DNA of 64,000 nt from Lates calcarifer (taxonomy: Eukaryota > Chordata > Actinopteri > Centropomidae), in the NCBI RefSeq assembly GCF_001640805.2, contig NC_066850.1, positions 7,655,631-7,719,630 of the forward strand. The letters run 5' to 3'. The position numbers and the translations under genes were made by a program. How positions within the stretch are numbered: position 1 is the first letter of the stretch; each line of letters opens with the position of its first letter. Below the pieces are notes generated by a model, which saw only the letters and a list, made by a program, of their open reading frames with translations, searched no databases and was not told the origin of the DNA. Shown here one piece after another: positions 1-13,222 of the stretch.

Positions 1-1767
1 AAAACTGATGGGAGAATGAAATGGTGTCAGTGGCAGCATTTCTCAGCTATCTCAAAGATGGAGGGTCAGGAGAGTCATTATGTTGCTGCTGATTTGCATT
101 TTTTTGCCCTTTAGGAGATGAGTGGCTAAAACTGTGCCAAACCTCACAGTACATCACCTCACCCATAGGCAATCTATCGATGCTAGTCTTGCTTGTGTTT
201 CGAATACATATCATCCACAATATTACATAGTGCAACACAGCAACAATCGCTAGTCAAATAACCACTAACCCCCTTGCCTCATCAGAATACAGTGTTTTAA
301 CCGTGTGTACGATAGTACAGTTTGAAGACTCATTGTTCAGCAGACCTCAGCCTACTGTGGTCATATCACCCTATTTTTAGGTATTCACCAGAACACCACT
401 ACTACTGATGATGATTATCTGATTCATCTGATGATGAAATAGCATTAGAAACCAGAGCACAATACAACACAGCATCTCTGCAGCACAAGCTAACCAACAG
501 CATGCTCCGAAAATATCTGCTGCAATCTAATGAATATGCCTCAAGCGCCTGAACTTTTTTTTCCCTGCTCTGTGATACCACAGCAGGCTTATTAGTTTGC
601 AGCGGTTTAATAAAGTACAGCATAATATCTAGATAAGTTTTTATTAATCAATAGAAATGTCATGTGATTTACTAAATTTGTAGCTAAATAATCATTTTGT
701 CAGTTTTTAATTAAAGTGAAATCATGAGGCAGTAAATTTGAAATAAGATGGAATTAAAAGAAGCTTTTCTAAAGCAATGCCATATGAGACAGAACGATAT
801 TAAAGCTTTCGATGATAGCCTATCACCTTTCGGATCAGTAGCTCGGGAGACCCCGTCCCACAGTGGAAATCATCAGCATATTCAGCGAGAGAACGTTTGG
901 CCCCGTTGCTGACGTGTCAACACACAAGGAAGATGAAGGTTGTTGGATTTGCTGGCAAGTGCGAGAGGACAGCGGGCTCACAGCAAGGGGACATTATTGC
1001 CTGCAGGGTGGCCACAATGGGAGAGCTGACCCGTGTGAGACCTCACATCTCTGGAAAAGATGGAGAGGACTGTTCGCTCTGTTATAATACCACAAATTCT
1101 GTCTGTGTCTTTGCATTCATATGTGCCATGTGTGCAGATGTGTATGTATTTTTGTGTGTGTGACCGCATACCATTTCCTTTCTGTTTGTTTACTATACCA
1201 TAATGTTTGTATGCCTGTGAGTTTACTCCTGCCGTTATCTTTCTCCTCAGCACTGTGTTCACAAAATGAACCAGCTACCACACAAAAGCAAAGAGCTGAC
1301 GGCGGCTTTTTTATATGGCTGAAAGATTACATAATATGATTCTCAGTGCGCTGTGTACACATCTGCACACACACAAAACTTGGTTGCAGATGGAGGGAGG
1401 CGCCACACGTGCACACACCATACTCTCACTGTCTTTTTCCTGCTTACTCAAACACACTTTGAGCATGTGCGGGCCGACAGTGCAGACACAGACATGCACA
1501 TGCACACCCACACACTCTCCGGGGACATCCCCCCTGCTGTAGATGGCAAGCTGGACGCTCGGTGCCTTGAGGCGGAGAGACAGAAAGACCGAGAAAGAGA
1601 TCAGTGGACCCAGTGATGTGTGCGTTATTTACACCCCAACCCCCAGTTTTCTCTCTGTCTGTCTTCATCCTCCTTTTCCCCAGTTCCAAGCTGCAAATTC
1701 AGCAGTCTGTCAGCTCCACTCGCAGTCTTGTGAATACACATGCAAACATTCTTTCCATCTTTATCTC

Positions 1768-1905
1768 CGTCGGACGGGCGATGCGGGCTGCGCGTTCGTG
1801 CACGTGCCAGTCGCCGGCAAATTGACACACACATAGAAACTTAAAAAACTATAAGACGCGCTCAATGAAGCGAGTCCGTCTCAGCGGTCTCACCTTCCGC
1901 GTGCT
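1768..1905. promoter_or_regulatory. CpG-rich patch inside intron
   Basis: About 140 bp carry many CpG dinucleotides (runs such as GGACGGGCGATGCGGGCTGC and GCGTTCGTGCACGTGCC), in contrast with the AT-rich, CpG-poor intron around it. Read on the - strand, it begins with a GGAAG/GTGAGA splice-donor-like motif near 1,893. It could be a small CpG island for an antisense or alternative transcript, or a local GC-rich accident. No open frame supports coding. Confidence 0.3.
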
Positions 1906-2004
1906 GAATTATACATTTACATGAGTTGCAGGATTACACACTGACTTTGAAAATGTCATCTGAAAAATGCATCCAGCCACAAGGACATGAGGACAATCCT
2001 GAGG

Positions 2005-2005
<1 letters not shown>

Positions 2006-2057
<52 letters not shown>
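2006..2057. repeat. (AC)26 microsatellite
   Basis: An uninterrupted run of about 26 AC dinucleotides lies in the first snd1 intron. It is a typical fish CA microsatellite and likely length-polymorphic. A cysteine/valine-repeat open frame on the opposite strand here is a by-product of the repeat. Confidence 0.97.
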
Positions 2058-2059
<2 letters not shown>

Positions 2060-5000
2060 AGATGAAATATTCTACTTGATGAAGCATATAAACAGGAAGT
2101 AGGCCTTTTTGTTGTACTTTGTGTACTTGTAGCAGTGTGCATGTGGTCCTTACTGTCCATGTGTCATTGTTTTGTTTGCATATTCCCATTAACTTGCATG
2201 TGTGTGTGCATGTTTATTGTTATGTATATGATCCAGCGCATGTGCTGATATGCATTTGTCTGCATGTCCTTGGCCTTGTGCTTTCCCCTTCTCCAGTCAT
2301 GCACAGGATTCTTGCGGGCTCTTAGCAGAGTTCCTCAGGGGCAGGTTTGCGGCTGCCTCTGGTTCATCAGCGCAGAAATAACTCAGGCAGTCCCTCAAAT
2401 CCCCCACACCCCTTCACTCTGCTCTCGGGATGAAGGGCTGAGGCCACGAGAGGAGAGAGGGCTGAAAAGAGTGAGAGGAGGTGAAACGCTAGCAGAGTAC
2501 ATAATGTGATATGACATAGTGCGTTGCATTATGGCTGATTAACACATGCCCAGCTACGCCACCCGCAACAGAAAAACACAAACCCCCAGGTCTTCCTGCC
2601 TGCCTTTGTCTCCCCCTCCCACCCCTCTCTCTTATATCTTGGGGCTTCCCTCCTTTTTTTTTCTCTCTCTCTCTCTTTCTCTCCTCTTCCTGCCCCAATT
2701 TCTCCCCCTGTCTCTACTAATGAAAGTGAGTGTGAAGGACATGCATTGACTGGATTTGGGCGAGCAGATTATTTGTTCTCCTTTTTTCCCGGTTTGTCCC
2801 TCCTGGGACACTGTAAGGAGACACTTTTCCACTTGGTTTGCCAAAGAATGGTTGTGGCTGACTGCTTCCTACCTCCACTAGAAGGAGTACATGGAATACG
2901 GGCAGCGAGCCTTGAATTTTAACACAGGCGTATTTGACCTCAGACTGCAGAGCTTTGATTAGTCAGTTGCAGCAAAGGTTATTACCTTGTACAGTGGCTG
3001 TTAATTGATGCAGTATAATGGGTGTTTACTTAAATGACGTCATATGCTTGAACAAATTTCTTTGAAACTACTTATCCTTGAAAGTATTCCCTTCGGAGTA
3101 CCCTTAATAAATAAATGTCTACTTCAAGGCATATTTTCCTGTCCATCCTTTAAAAAAGTCATTTCGTTGTCATTGTGTGAAAATACTTTTAAAGCTTTAA
3201 AGAATCTGATTTGTTGGATTATTTGAACTAGCTTATATTGATGACATTTCTGTGACCTTGCAGCAATTTGTACAGACATCTTTGTCATGATGTATTGGCC
3301 ACACTATTCGTGTGAACACCCATTATAGGCAGAGGCGGTGATGACATTTTCCCCTGTGGATAACTGACATTTATGTACTTTTGGAGTCATCAAGCAGATG
3401 CTGTGAAAACATTAACCACCCCCACCCCCTCCTTTTTTTGCCCTGCTTCAGGTGTCCTCTCTAATCGCCCTTGTTTAATCAGGGGAGGAAGGAAAACCGT
3501 GTGGGCTATCTGCGTTTGCACTAAAAATAAGACACGCAAGTTATAGTCATTTACACACACTTTGACATTTTTTAGGGCCTCTGCTCGGAGCCACACTTAA
3601 CTCCATTTAGTACGGGTCGGCAGTGAAATACCCCTCCCTTACCCCCCCTCCCTGCTTCCCTTGCTTTTCTCTGCTGTCTAATGAAATGCTAAATATTTGT
3701 TTCTTGAGGGCACCATTTAAATGCTCTCTCTGCTGGTTGGGATCTACAAACCTCCCCCCCATTTAATGAGTAGTGGTTTTATTAGTTCCATGGCATTAAG
3801 ATCAGACCTTGTTGACTTTTCCTTGTCACCTAAAAGGGCTTTGACATAAGCTAGTTACACTTGACACCCCTGACTGTTCTAAATATATATTATTATAAAG
3901 ATTAATATTGCTGCTGCTGTCATGGTTACTCCAATAAATGCAGGTACTTCCAACCTCACCAAGGTTGAGGCAGGTCAGGCTGCTGGACTGGTAGACAGAA
4001 TGGGAAGAAGCTTAAAGCTGGTGTGTATGTGAACACCTCATCAGTTTGCTTTATTACCTGCTCGCAGACAGAGCCCTCTACTCATTGGCAGACCAGTCTT
4101 GGTTGAGCAGCCAGTTCCACTTTTAAAATGCATTTGCTTATTCGTTCCCTCTATTTGCTTTATGACAACTCTTACTGCCTTTCAGTCTTCTGCTTCCTCC
4201 GACTCTTTTTTCCCCCTCTACAACTCCTCCACTGTTTATTCCTCTCATTCATTTGCTCTTGCCTCAGTACATACACAGTTTCATCCCCATCGCTCTCTTT
4301 TCCCATCATCTCGTCTTTAATTCAGCCATTTCTCTTTCTGGCTCTCTTATTCACTTCCTCCTTTCTACACTTTCCCCAATCTAAGCGCTGAATTAGGCAT
4401 TCAGTTTATTATTCTCCCTCTTACCTCACATGCTCTCTAATGCTTTCTCACTGTGAGGAGAATGCAAAGTGCATTGATTCATTGATGCAATTTTTTTTCT
4501 TCGGCTGTCCTCTGGTCTTTCTAAAGGCACTTCTTCGATGTGCAATTTCTAACAAGAGCACCCAAAAAGAAGTTTGAATCACTGCAGTTTCTCTGAGTAA
4601 GACACTTTCTTCTTCAGCTCACTTGTCTTAGAGTAGTCATTTGATAGAGCAGATGCTCAGCGGTTAACTGGCTAGCTACTGTGTGTTACCCTACATCCTT
4701 GTGTTTGCAGTTTTCTGAATTATTTGTGCGTCATGCTCTACCAGCAGGAGGATAATATGGGCCACATTATTGGCAACTATAGAGGGCTGTACCTGTCATT
4801 TCAAGTTTTATTTGTGAGACTCATATTTTAGTGACCTCTCATGAAATAAAAAGCTCTGGGATCGTCACACTGTCCAACAAAATAAAATCTGTTCTTGTGA
4901 CTCCAGTTAAGTTATAAAATGCCGGTGCAGTGCAGGTTGCCGTTGCTGGTTTGCGGTAGGGCATTGAACATGTTTTTCAGACCTTAAAAAAAATGGTAGC

Positions 5001-7749
5001 CCTTAATAGAAAATTGATGGGTCCTTTTTCATGGGCTGTCAACCTTGGAGTACGGTGACATGGGGAGAGAGGAACAGATGGATGAATACAATGAAGCAGG
5101 GAGAGATATAGGATTGGAGGGATTGCTCTGAGGACTGACAGACTGGATTGTTTGTGAGTTATGCTGTCATGGTTGATGATCATTGCATTCAGATGGACGG
5201 TTAGCCTAATCGATTTATTTCCACAGTTATAAATTAAATAAATTATAAATTAAATTAAATGTTTGGAATGTTTTCTTTAACAAGAGCCTTTATTCACCTG
5301 GCGCACCCATACAACATATAAAATGTAATGAATTTAGCTCATGTATGTTTCCATTTATGTGTTTACTCCTGCATTCTTTACAGTGTGTATGTGTGTTTGT
5401 CTTTGACAGACCATTAGAGGCGTGGCTAGCTCATTCCTCCTCATCAGTCAAACTAAGAGGTATTGGAAGGGTTTATGAACAAGGCGGGCAAGGTATAGAA
5501 ATAAATCTGTTCCCCTGTTGCCTTTTTTTCACCAACATGACACTTTATTTTGCAAAAATCCAGGTTTGAGAGAATTTTTGGATGAATTCTTCTGCATTCC
5601 ATTGTAATTTAGGTCAGTCCACTTTTGCTCTGCTTCGTCTCCTGGCTGGCTAGCCTGGAGAAAACACTCTAAATCTAGAGAATGGGACCACTCTGCTAGC
5701 TTTGGGACTGTGTTTTTGTGCATTTTACAGAGTCTCTCTCTTCCTCTCTCACTCATGCCTCGGGGAGAGACAGTTACATAAACAGGCTCTCGTCATCCCT
5801 GCGTTTCCGATTCCCGCTGTGGTACCAGTCTCTCTTCAGCCCCTTACCTCTCTTTTTCTCTGTTTGTTTGTCTTTTTTCCCCACATTTCCCACATATTAC
5901 ATATTTATTACTTGCTGTTCTTGCTTATTTCTACTACTTCCTCTATGAGTTAGTATGTGTCTCTCTAAAGAATTTTACATTTACCTTAGACGCAGCATTT
6001 GGCTGTGCAGTTATGCAGTCAGTTAACTCTTCAGACAGTTTTGTCATGGTCATATAACAATCTATATAAACATTGAATATCACAGTCTTCGTAGATGAGG
6101 TTCAAATGACCATATATGACATGCTGGACAGCACCTACGTTTCCATTTATTATTTTGCTGCTGTGGTCATCAGGATCAGCCATCAATGCAATAGAGGAAT
6201 TAGGTATCAAACCCCTCTGAACACACACTTTCTTTCAACAAGAGTGCGAAGAAAGAGAATATCTATTCTGCATAAACACCCTCAATTCACAGTGTTCTAA
6301 ACCTGGGAAACTAGTTTTAGAAGTTTCCTTTGAATCGTTTTACAAATTGTGAGATGTGGGAAGTGATTCAGAGACATCAAGGGGCTTTACCTCTGATGTG
6401 ATAATATTACCATCTTTTTCTCCCCATAGTCCTCCCCACCTCCCCCCTCTCCATTTCCCCCGTTTCCTTCTCGCCCTCCCTTCTTTTTTTCGCTCTCCAC
6501 CGGTACGGCCAGTCCCACATTAACCTCTCTGTCACTCTCTGCTATCCTGCATCTCTCCTGTTCCCTTAATCCCCACCAGCACTTGCTAGCCTTCCTGCAT
6601 GTCTCCCTCCTTCTCATACCTCTGGTGTTTTTTTTCCCCCTCTTTATTTAAATGAAGAAAGCAGAGGGAGTGGAAGAACAATGAAGTGGAAGGTGTGATC
6701 AGAGAGGAAAAATGAGAGAGAGAGAGCAGGAGAGATAAACACCACCCTGGAAAACCAGTTGTCATGGCAACACTGTGGCAACCCGGGACAGACTAGCCTG
6801 TTAATTAAAAAGTTGATTAATTGCCTTTTAATTGCATACTTATACATTGTAACATTGAGGTAGTCCTATTTCTTAATCACTCTACTTTATACCCCCTCTT
6901 TTCTTTTCTCTCTCTTTTCCCTTTCTATATTTCCAGTGATCAGACAGAGCATGCTCTCATGGACAATAATCCACTTGAGTTGATAAACATATCTTATACA
7001 GGAAGGATGAGAGGCACAGCAGAGAGCAGAAGGGACAGGGGGTGGGCTGAAACACTGTCCTATTCATTGTTAATTTTGGCCGACTTCTTTTTCCCCGCGT
7101 GGTGTTTAGCCAGGTGGGTGCATTTTTAGAAAGACAGAACCTAACCCATTTGGCTTCAAGGTCATAAGAACAGCTGGAATAAACACAGACCAAATGTGAA
7201 GGACAAAGACAATGACAGTGGAGCCAGTCAATCTGGCCTATCACACATACAAATGCAAAAATCAGTGGACAACAAGCAAATCTAGTTATCGAACAGAAAT
7301 CAAGCAAATCTCCCTCTGTACAGCCGTCCATCTCTTCTTGTTGCAGCACCTATTTTTTTTTTTATCAAGGTTATCATGATACACAATCAGACAAAGTGTT
7401 TGTCTTGGCTACAACTTAATTATTTTACCTCTCTCCCTCTTCTCTGTCTCTTTCCTTCTCCCTCGCCGTCTAACGCCAATTGAAGATTGAGTGTCTGCAT
7501 CATGTGCCCTTGCACTTGCAGCTGGTCGGCTTTAATTGCATGCTTATTCCCTGGCGCTGCTTTTGTTTTTGCTCTGACGACATCTTGCTTGGCTTGATCA
7601 TCCTTTAATGACCGCAGATAGACACACTCACTGCTCGGGTTAAAAAACAAAAACAAAAAACAAACCAACCAACCAACCTAAAAAACACCCACTTGACATA
7701 AGACACCATAAACAGGGGTGACTGCCTCCAGATATGATGTGTGTGGTTT

Positions 7750-7751
<2 letters not shown>

Positions 7752-7782
<31 letters not shown>
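7752..7782. repeat. (TG)n microsatellite
   Basis: About 15 TG dinucleotides lie in the first snd1 intron. Open frames on both strands across this interval consist of Cys-Val or Thr-His repeats and are not genes. Confidence 0.95.
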
Positions 7783-7785
<3 letters not shown>

Positions 7786-7947
7786 AACTGTGAGCAATGC
7801 CTGGTTCATACTCAACCGTCTGGCTTCCCATACCAGGCGAGGAGGGTGGCGCCCATGAGGACAGCAGCACAGGTGTGGGTTTGTGTATGCGTGTATCGCC
7901 CCAATTACATATGCACCTACATGTCCTGTTTCCATGGTAACACAATG

Positions 7948-7958
7948 CCCCCCCCCCC
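7948..7958. repeat. Poly-C run
   Basis: Eleven consecutive C residues, about 165 bp after a TG microsatellite and about 210 bp before two G runs. It is a homopolymer of uncertain exact length. Confidence 0.9.
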
Positions 7959-8160
7959 AGTTCACATGCACACACCACCACCTATCTCTGTCAGATGTAA
8001 GTTAGTGCTTGGTGCTAAAAGTACTTTGTCAGCGGGCCGACAGACCTGTTCCCACCCCCTACCCTAACACACACATGTCTAAGTGGATCAATTTGTGTCA
8101 ATTTAAAAAGTGTAACAAGTTGCCACCACGATAGCCTTAGGTCGTTTTCAAGACCTCGAC

Positions 8161-8234
8161 TGTGTGTGTGTGTGTGGGGGGGGGGGGGTCCGTGCGCGTG
8201 TATGGGTGTGTGCATGTAAGCATGGGGGGGGGGG
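8161..8234. repeat. (TG)n followed by two poly-G runs
   Basis: (TG)7 runs directly into 13 consecutive G (8,176-8,188). About 35 bp further on there is a second run of 11 G (8,224-8,234). Long G runs this close together can form quadruplex structures and are also typical sites of sequencing length error. Confidence 0.9.
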
Positions 8235-8902
8235 TCACATTCGCCATGTAAGCCAGGATTGAGTAGCCTCGCCGCCTGCCTGCCGCCTCTTTGATGGGAG
8301 AACATCTGTTGGCTGTGATATGAAGCTAGGGAGTAACTCTTTCCCTCACTCCTTCGCTCGCTCTCCTGTTTCTGTTATGAATTCCCCAGCTGCTCGGCTC
8401 CCTCCCTTCACCTAAAAACCCTGTCCCGCACCACCTGTGCAGTTTTAATGCATAATTTATCTGCTAAGTAACCACATCCGAGAGACTCATCCCTCGTTCC
8501 CGTCTCCTGCTTTCCCTCTCAGTGCGGTTTGGCCTGGGACATGGAAGTGGACACCTATTTTTTAATATTCTTATTTAAGCAGATTAGGATTGATAGGGTT
8601 CCAGTGGTGGACAGTGCAGCCAAGTGCTGAAATCCACAGTCCCTGTGGCCTCGACTTGAACCTAGATCTGTCTTAGGCCTGTACCTCTTCCAGGTTTGGA
8701 CTGTGTTTGTAATGTTTCAACCCCTTGGCTCAAATACCACTGATTCTTTGTTTGAAATCAGTTAACTAGTAGAGAAAAGTAGAGACAGTGATATCTCCAG
8801 CTATGACAACATCAACATCTTTTTTTAGAGTTTTTAGGTATCATACTTTTTTTTTTTTTAGAATACTATAATACTCACTTTTTCTTTCTTAGTACAAAAC
8901 CT

Positions 8903-9046
8903 GTCCAGATTTTTCAGAATGCTGCAGCTACTATCGAAACTGGCAACAGACCAAGAAACCATATAACCTCTATCTTGACTTCTCTCCATTGGCAGGCAGT
9001 CAAAAATACGATTGATTTACAGATCTTATTGATCACTGTTGAAGCT
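8903..9046 (+). pseudogene. Non-LTR retrotransposon RT fragment (LINE remnant)
   Basis: Forty-eight codons, read from GTC at 8,903, give a peptide containing QNAAAT, then NHITSILTSLHW, then IDLQILLI. This follows the C-terminal reverse-transcriptase region common in fish L2/CR1-like LINEs, whose pattern is VQNAAAR, DHITPVLxSLHWLPV, RIDFKILL. A stop follows at 9,047. Upstream sequence is poly-T rich and shows no continuation of the RT, and the NAAAR and LPV positions are already mutated. It is therefore a short, dead fragment embedded in the snd1 intron. The family assignment rests on motif recognition only. Confidence 0.75.
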
Positions 9047-9104
9047 TAGCTGGAGGTGCAAATCCTCAGACTTTCACCTGTGCTCAAGTTTTCTGTACAT
9101 ATAC

Positions 9105-9116
9105 ATCTCTCTCTCT

Positions 9117-9150
<34 letters not shown>

Positions 9151-9164
9151 TAATATATATATAC
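9105..9164. repeat. (CT)n-(TA)n compound microsatellite
   Basis: A CT run (9,105-9,118) is followed by about 14 TA units (9,120-9,147) and a second short TA run (9,153-9,164). It starts about 60 bp downstream of the LINE remnant, which would fit a LINE-type 3' simple-repeat tail. That link is inference. Confidence 0.9.
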
Positions 9165-12100
9165 AAGATAACGCTGTTTTCTTTTCTTCCCAGTGAGAAA
9201 TCCCCCATACACAACTATAAATTATCTTACTTTTTTTTTTCTTCCTGCTTTATACAGTTGGTTTTAAGTTTAAGTGATATTCAAGTATCTGCAGCTTTAT
9301 ACAGATAAAATTTGCTATGAAAAAGAATTGCCCCTGGAATTCTCTGTGTGTTGTTTGATGTGTTAAACCAGTTGCCTCTATATCGAACATAATATACTGG
9401 TGTTGTGTGATTTCAGTTTTTACAGCTTGTCAAATAGGCTTGTGTGCAGCTGACATGTTTTGTTACCATGTCCACATGTGTGGCCTTGCAGGGGCCCATA
9501 AGCAGTCGTATTGTATTAGCCTACTGTGCCAGGAACAGTGTTGCTACCACATTGTAGCTCAGCCTGGAACAATTCGTCCCAAGGCCACAGCACACACGTG
9601 TGCTTTTCCTACTATGGGTGTTTTATGATGCAAGGCTGCTGCGCATTATATCTGAATGTGATGACAGCAGGGAAGGATTGACAAGGAAGCTTGTCCTGCA
9701 TTTAGTAAATCATTTTTGTTCCCCACTACCACAGCTGCTTCTCTTAGTTGGCCCACCACGACAAGGTGAGTCATCCAGGTTAATGTGCCATCACCAACCC
9801 CCCTTAACCTTGGAGGCAGGCCTTATAGGGGCTAGGCAGTTGCACTGGGTTAATGTATTTTCTCTTTAGTGTACAAGAGAAGTTTAGACACCCCGACACC
9901 TGTCACTAAACTCATTGTCCAGTCAACCGAGCATGTCCCATCAACCCTCCAATTCAGTTCAATGGGCTAACAGTTGTCTGCAGGCCTGTACACACTTCCT
10001 CAAATGAACTCTAAAACAGTTGATCCAAGTGAGGGCCCGCCTGTCAGTCTCTCAGCCTGTGTTTTACCTTTATCGGGATTTACCTCACACCAACCTCTTG
10101 TCACATCAGTTATTGGCATATGAGTCATAATGGTCTGAAAAGCCAGAGTTGGAAATGGAAACATTTGCACTTAGCAACAAACAGGAGGAAACAGGTTTGT
10201 CATTTCTCTACTTACATGCATTTTCTACTTCTACTTTTCTACATGTGTTTTCATTGAAATGGCCACACGGAGAATATTCCTCTGCTTTTTTGTTTCACAC
10301 ATGGGTGATTTTTTCTCTGATAGCCCTCATAACATTGCTCTTAGTAAATTCTATCAGCACTACCTGGATTTATAAATACAATCTTTCATTAGCCATTAAC
10401 ATTTCACCTGTTTATCAAGGGCAGCATGTTATTATTATTATTATCATTTCTGGTAACAACAAAATAACAAGCTGCTCCACTGAAGTGGTCCTCAAATGAA
10501 TTTCTTAGTGTTATTTCCTGTATGTAATATCTGTTAGTTGGGTTTTGTTTTTGTGTTGTTTATTCTTTGAGAAATCATATCACCAGAGTCCTTTAACCCT
10601 GATAGGAGAATACTTATTTTTATGTTTCATAATTTTGTTTGGCTGCAGTAACAAGATTAGGTAACCTCTTAACACCACAAACAAACCCAGAGTTACTACT
10701 ACCAGGAGCTGAACCCCAGGTCTTAGCTGCAATGTGGCAGAATGCCTCTCAGTGAAGCAGTTGTCCATCTTGTTGATCATCCTCCGCTTCTAATGGCTTA
10801 GTCGATACAGACAACAACATCGAGCAACAGGAAATCCAGGGTCGTCCACCTTTCTGCCACGCCAGCCTCTCCCAGTCTTTAACATGGCGCTGTTTGCAGC
10901 TTTCTAATGAGCTGTTTCTCAATTTATGTGCCAATCAAATTTTTCTCTGGAGCTTACTGTATTTTACAGGGAAGGCTTTTGTACACTGAGTGATGAGAGG
11001 AATGAGATTTAGAACAAAGTGTTCAACTTTTCATTTTTATATGTATCCTTTACTCTTTGATAGCATCTTTTGTTTTGTTGTTGTATGAGATAAGCTCACC
11101 CATCTATCATCTTTACAGGATAATATTAGTCATAAGTAAATGCGGTCCCTTTCTATTCTTATGTGTAGCTTTAAGCCTTTTGATGTGAGCTTCCAAAAAA
11201 AAAAAAAAAGGCTCCAAGTGAGCACGGAGAGACCGAAAGAGAAAAACGTGCCCTCGATTGAATTAATGAACCATTCTCTCTAAAGGGGATTCATCAGGGA
11301 TATAATAGGGGCTAAATTGATTTACAAAGTGCACTCTTATGAATAACATGCTCCTATTGATTTCAATTGTTCTCTAAATGTGATTGGGTAATGAATGAAC
11401 AATGGAACTGTGTAAGTTCCCATGTACAAAGAGAGACCACTCTACAGTATCTTTGCCCATATCACTCTGCGGCTCAGCTAGTGAGCTCCATTGTTTTCCA
11501 ACTACACAAGTTTGTCACGGGGGTCGCGAGGGCAGAGCAACCTCGTCCACTGAGGTGTGTTTGAATCAGAGGGCAGCGACATATGCTGCACTGCAGCTGT
11601 CAAGCGCTTTATATTTGTGAGTGCAGTATGTGAAGACAGGTTAATGAGGAATTGTGCAGGCTGTTTTCAGAGTCGTGCTCATGATGTTCTTTTCGAGGAG
11701 CACTCAATTCTGAGTGTGTCGTGTTAATTGTACTCGGTGTAACTTCCTTAATATAGAGTGAAAATGAAAATCATAGAAAACTTTTTAGAGATTTAGTTCA
11801 AAACAGCTTTTATGTAAACCTGGATTTGATCATTGGAGGTTTCTCATAACAAGTCAAGGTTTAAACCAAACCCTTTTATCTTCATTTTCAGTCCTGTATT
11901 TGTGTTTGCATGGCCTTCTTAACTGAATAATTTTGGCACTTGCCCACTAACAAACTGCACAGTGTGCACTTTGGGTAGCAATGGAGATTTTTGTTTCAGC
12001 AGACCATCCACACACACTACGAAAATTGACACACTGCCACCTTTAATCAGTGTTCAAATCAGCCCTCACCCTCTCGTTCTGGCACTATGTGTGGGTTCAG

Positions 12101-13083
12101 TCATCCATCTGTCTGTGTATTCACCCACCTGTGCTTGTATGTGTGAATCTATGAATGCAGCACCGTTGCCTAGTCTTTCTAGGCCACTGCCGCTCTCTTC
12201 ATCAAATTAGAAATATTCAGACAAATCAACACTAAGCTAATCAGCAGACTACTTGACTCTCCAAAGCGGAGCTGCACTTACCAATTGTCAAAGAGCTACT
12301 CTTCCATCAGTGAGGTATCTGGTGTGCCAGGCTGGGAAATTAAGACTCACCACCAGTGAATTGCTGCAACAATTTTGCCATAACAAGGTATATCTTCTTC
12401 AGGGTCAGGCATTTTTCATCCAATTTGACTTTAAAAAATTCGAGTGGCTAGTGTCTGGGAAAGTCTTTATGAAAAGAAAATACCTTTTAATTCATACCTC
12501 CTCACTTTATATTAATATATAAAATTCTATTACATTTATATAAAAGAATGTGATGATAAAAAGATTGACTGAAACCATAAGATTATTGATGTGTAGCCAG
12601 AGAAAAGAAGCAGGGGAATAGAAGATTAAGTGAATGAAAGGTAGAGGAAACGAAAACTGATTTTGTGAAATGGAAATGGGAACAGGCCTAATCCTTGCCT
12701 CACATGCTTGAACACTTTTTCCAGCCTTTTCTCATGTGGGTTCTCATAGTCACCACATGCAACAATAGAGCAACCCCTGCCCCATCATCACATTACCCCG
12801 CTGGACTCACTTGTCACTCACTTGTCTGTAAGTGTGTTTTCAGAAGTGGTGAAGGTCAGGATGACCTGCCATCTCTCTCTCTCTCTCTGCTTGGCCCCCA
12901 TTATTAGTACTTGTTGTCCTTACAGCCTGAGCTTAATGGCCTGCTGCTTTTTTCCTTTTTCCCATCTTTCTATCTCTTCTCCTCTCTTCTCTTCCCCTCC
13001 TCTCTCTCTGGTGCTCTCTCTGGTGCTCTCTCTCATTGTCTCTGGCAGCTTAGTGGCTCTAGCGTCTGGCTGCAGTTGCAGAG

Positions 13084-13113
13084 CAGCAGCAGCAGCAGCA
13101 GCAGAAGCAGCAG
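13084..13113. repeat. (CAG)n trinucleotide repeat
   Basis: Seven CAG units, one AAG, then two more CAG. It is intronic in snd1. The poly-Ala or poly-Ser open frames across it lack any further support. Confidence 0.92.
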
Positions 13114-13184
13114 TCACATACCTGCATTCAAGTGGAACAAACAGGATGGTTGGCTGCTCACGGAAGGTCATCAGCCCTGGGCAC

Positions 13185-13222
13185 AGAGAGAGAGAGAGAG
13201 TGTGTGTGTGTGTGTGTGTGTG
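13185..13222. repeat. (AG)n(TG)n compound microsatellite
   Basis: About eight AG units (13,185-13,200) are followed by eleven TG units (13,201-13,222), about 70 bp after the CAG repeat in the same intron. Confidence 0.93.

Noticed and set aside
6957..7349. 130-codon open frame on the - strand
   Set aside because: No recognisable domain, Cys-rich without a pattern, no neighbouring exons.
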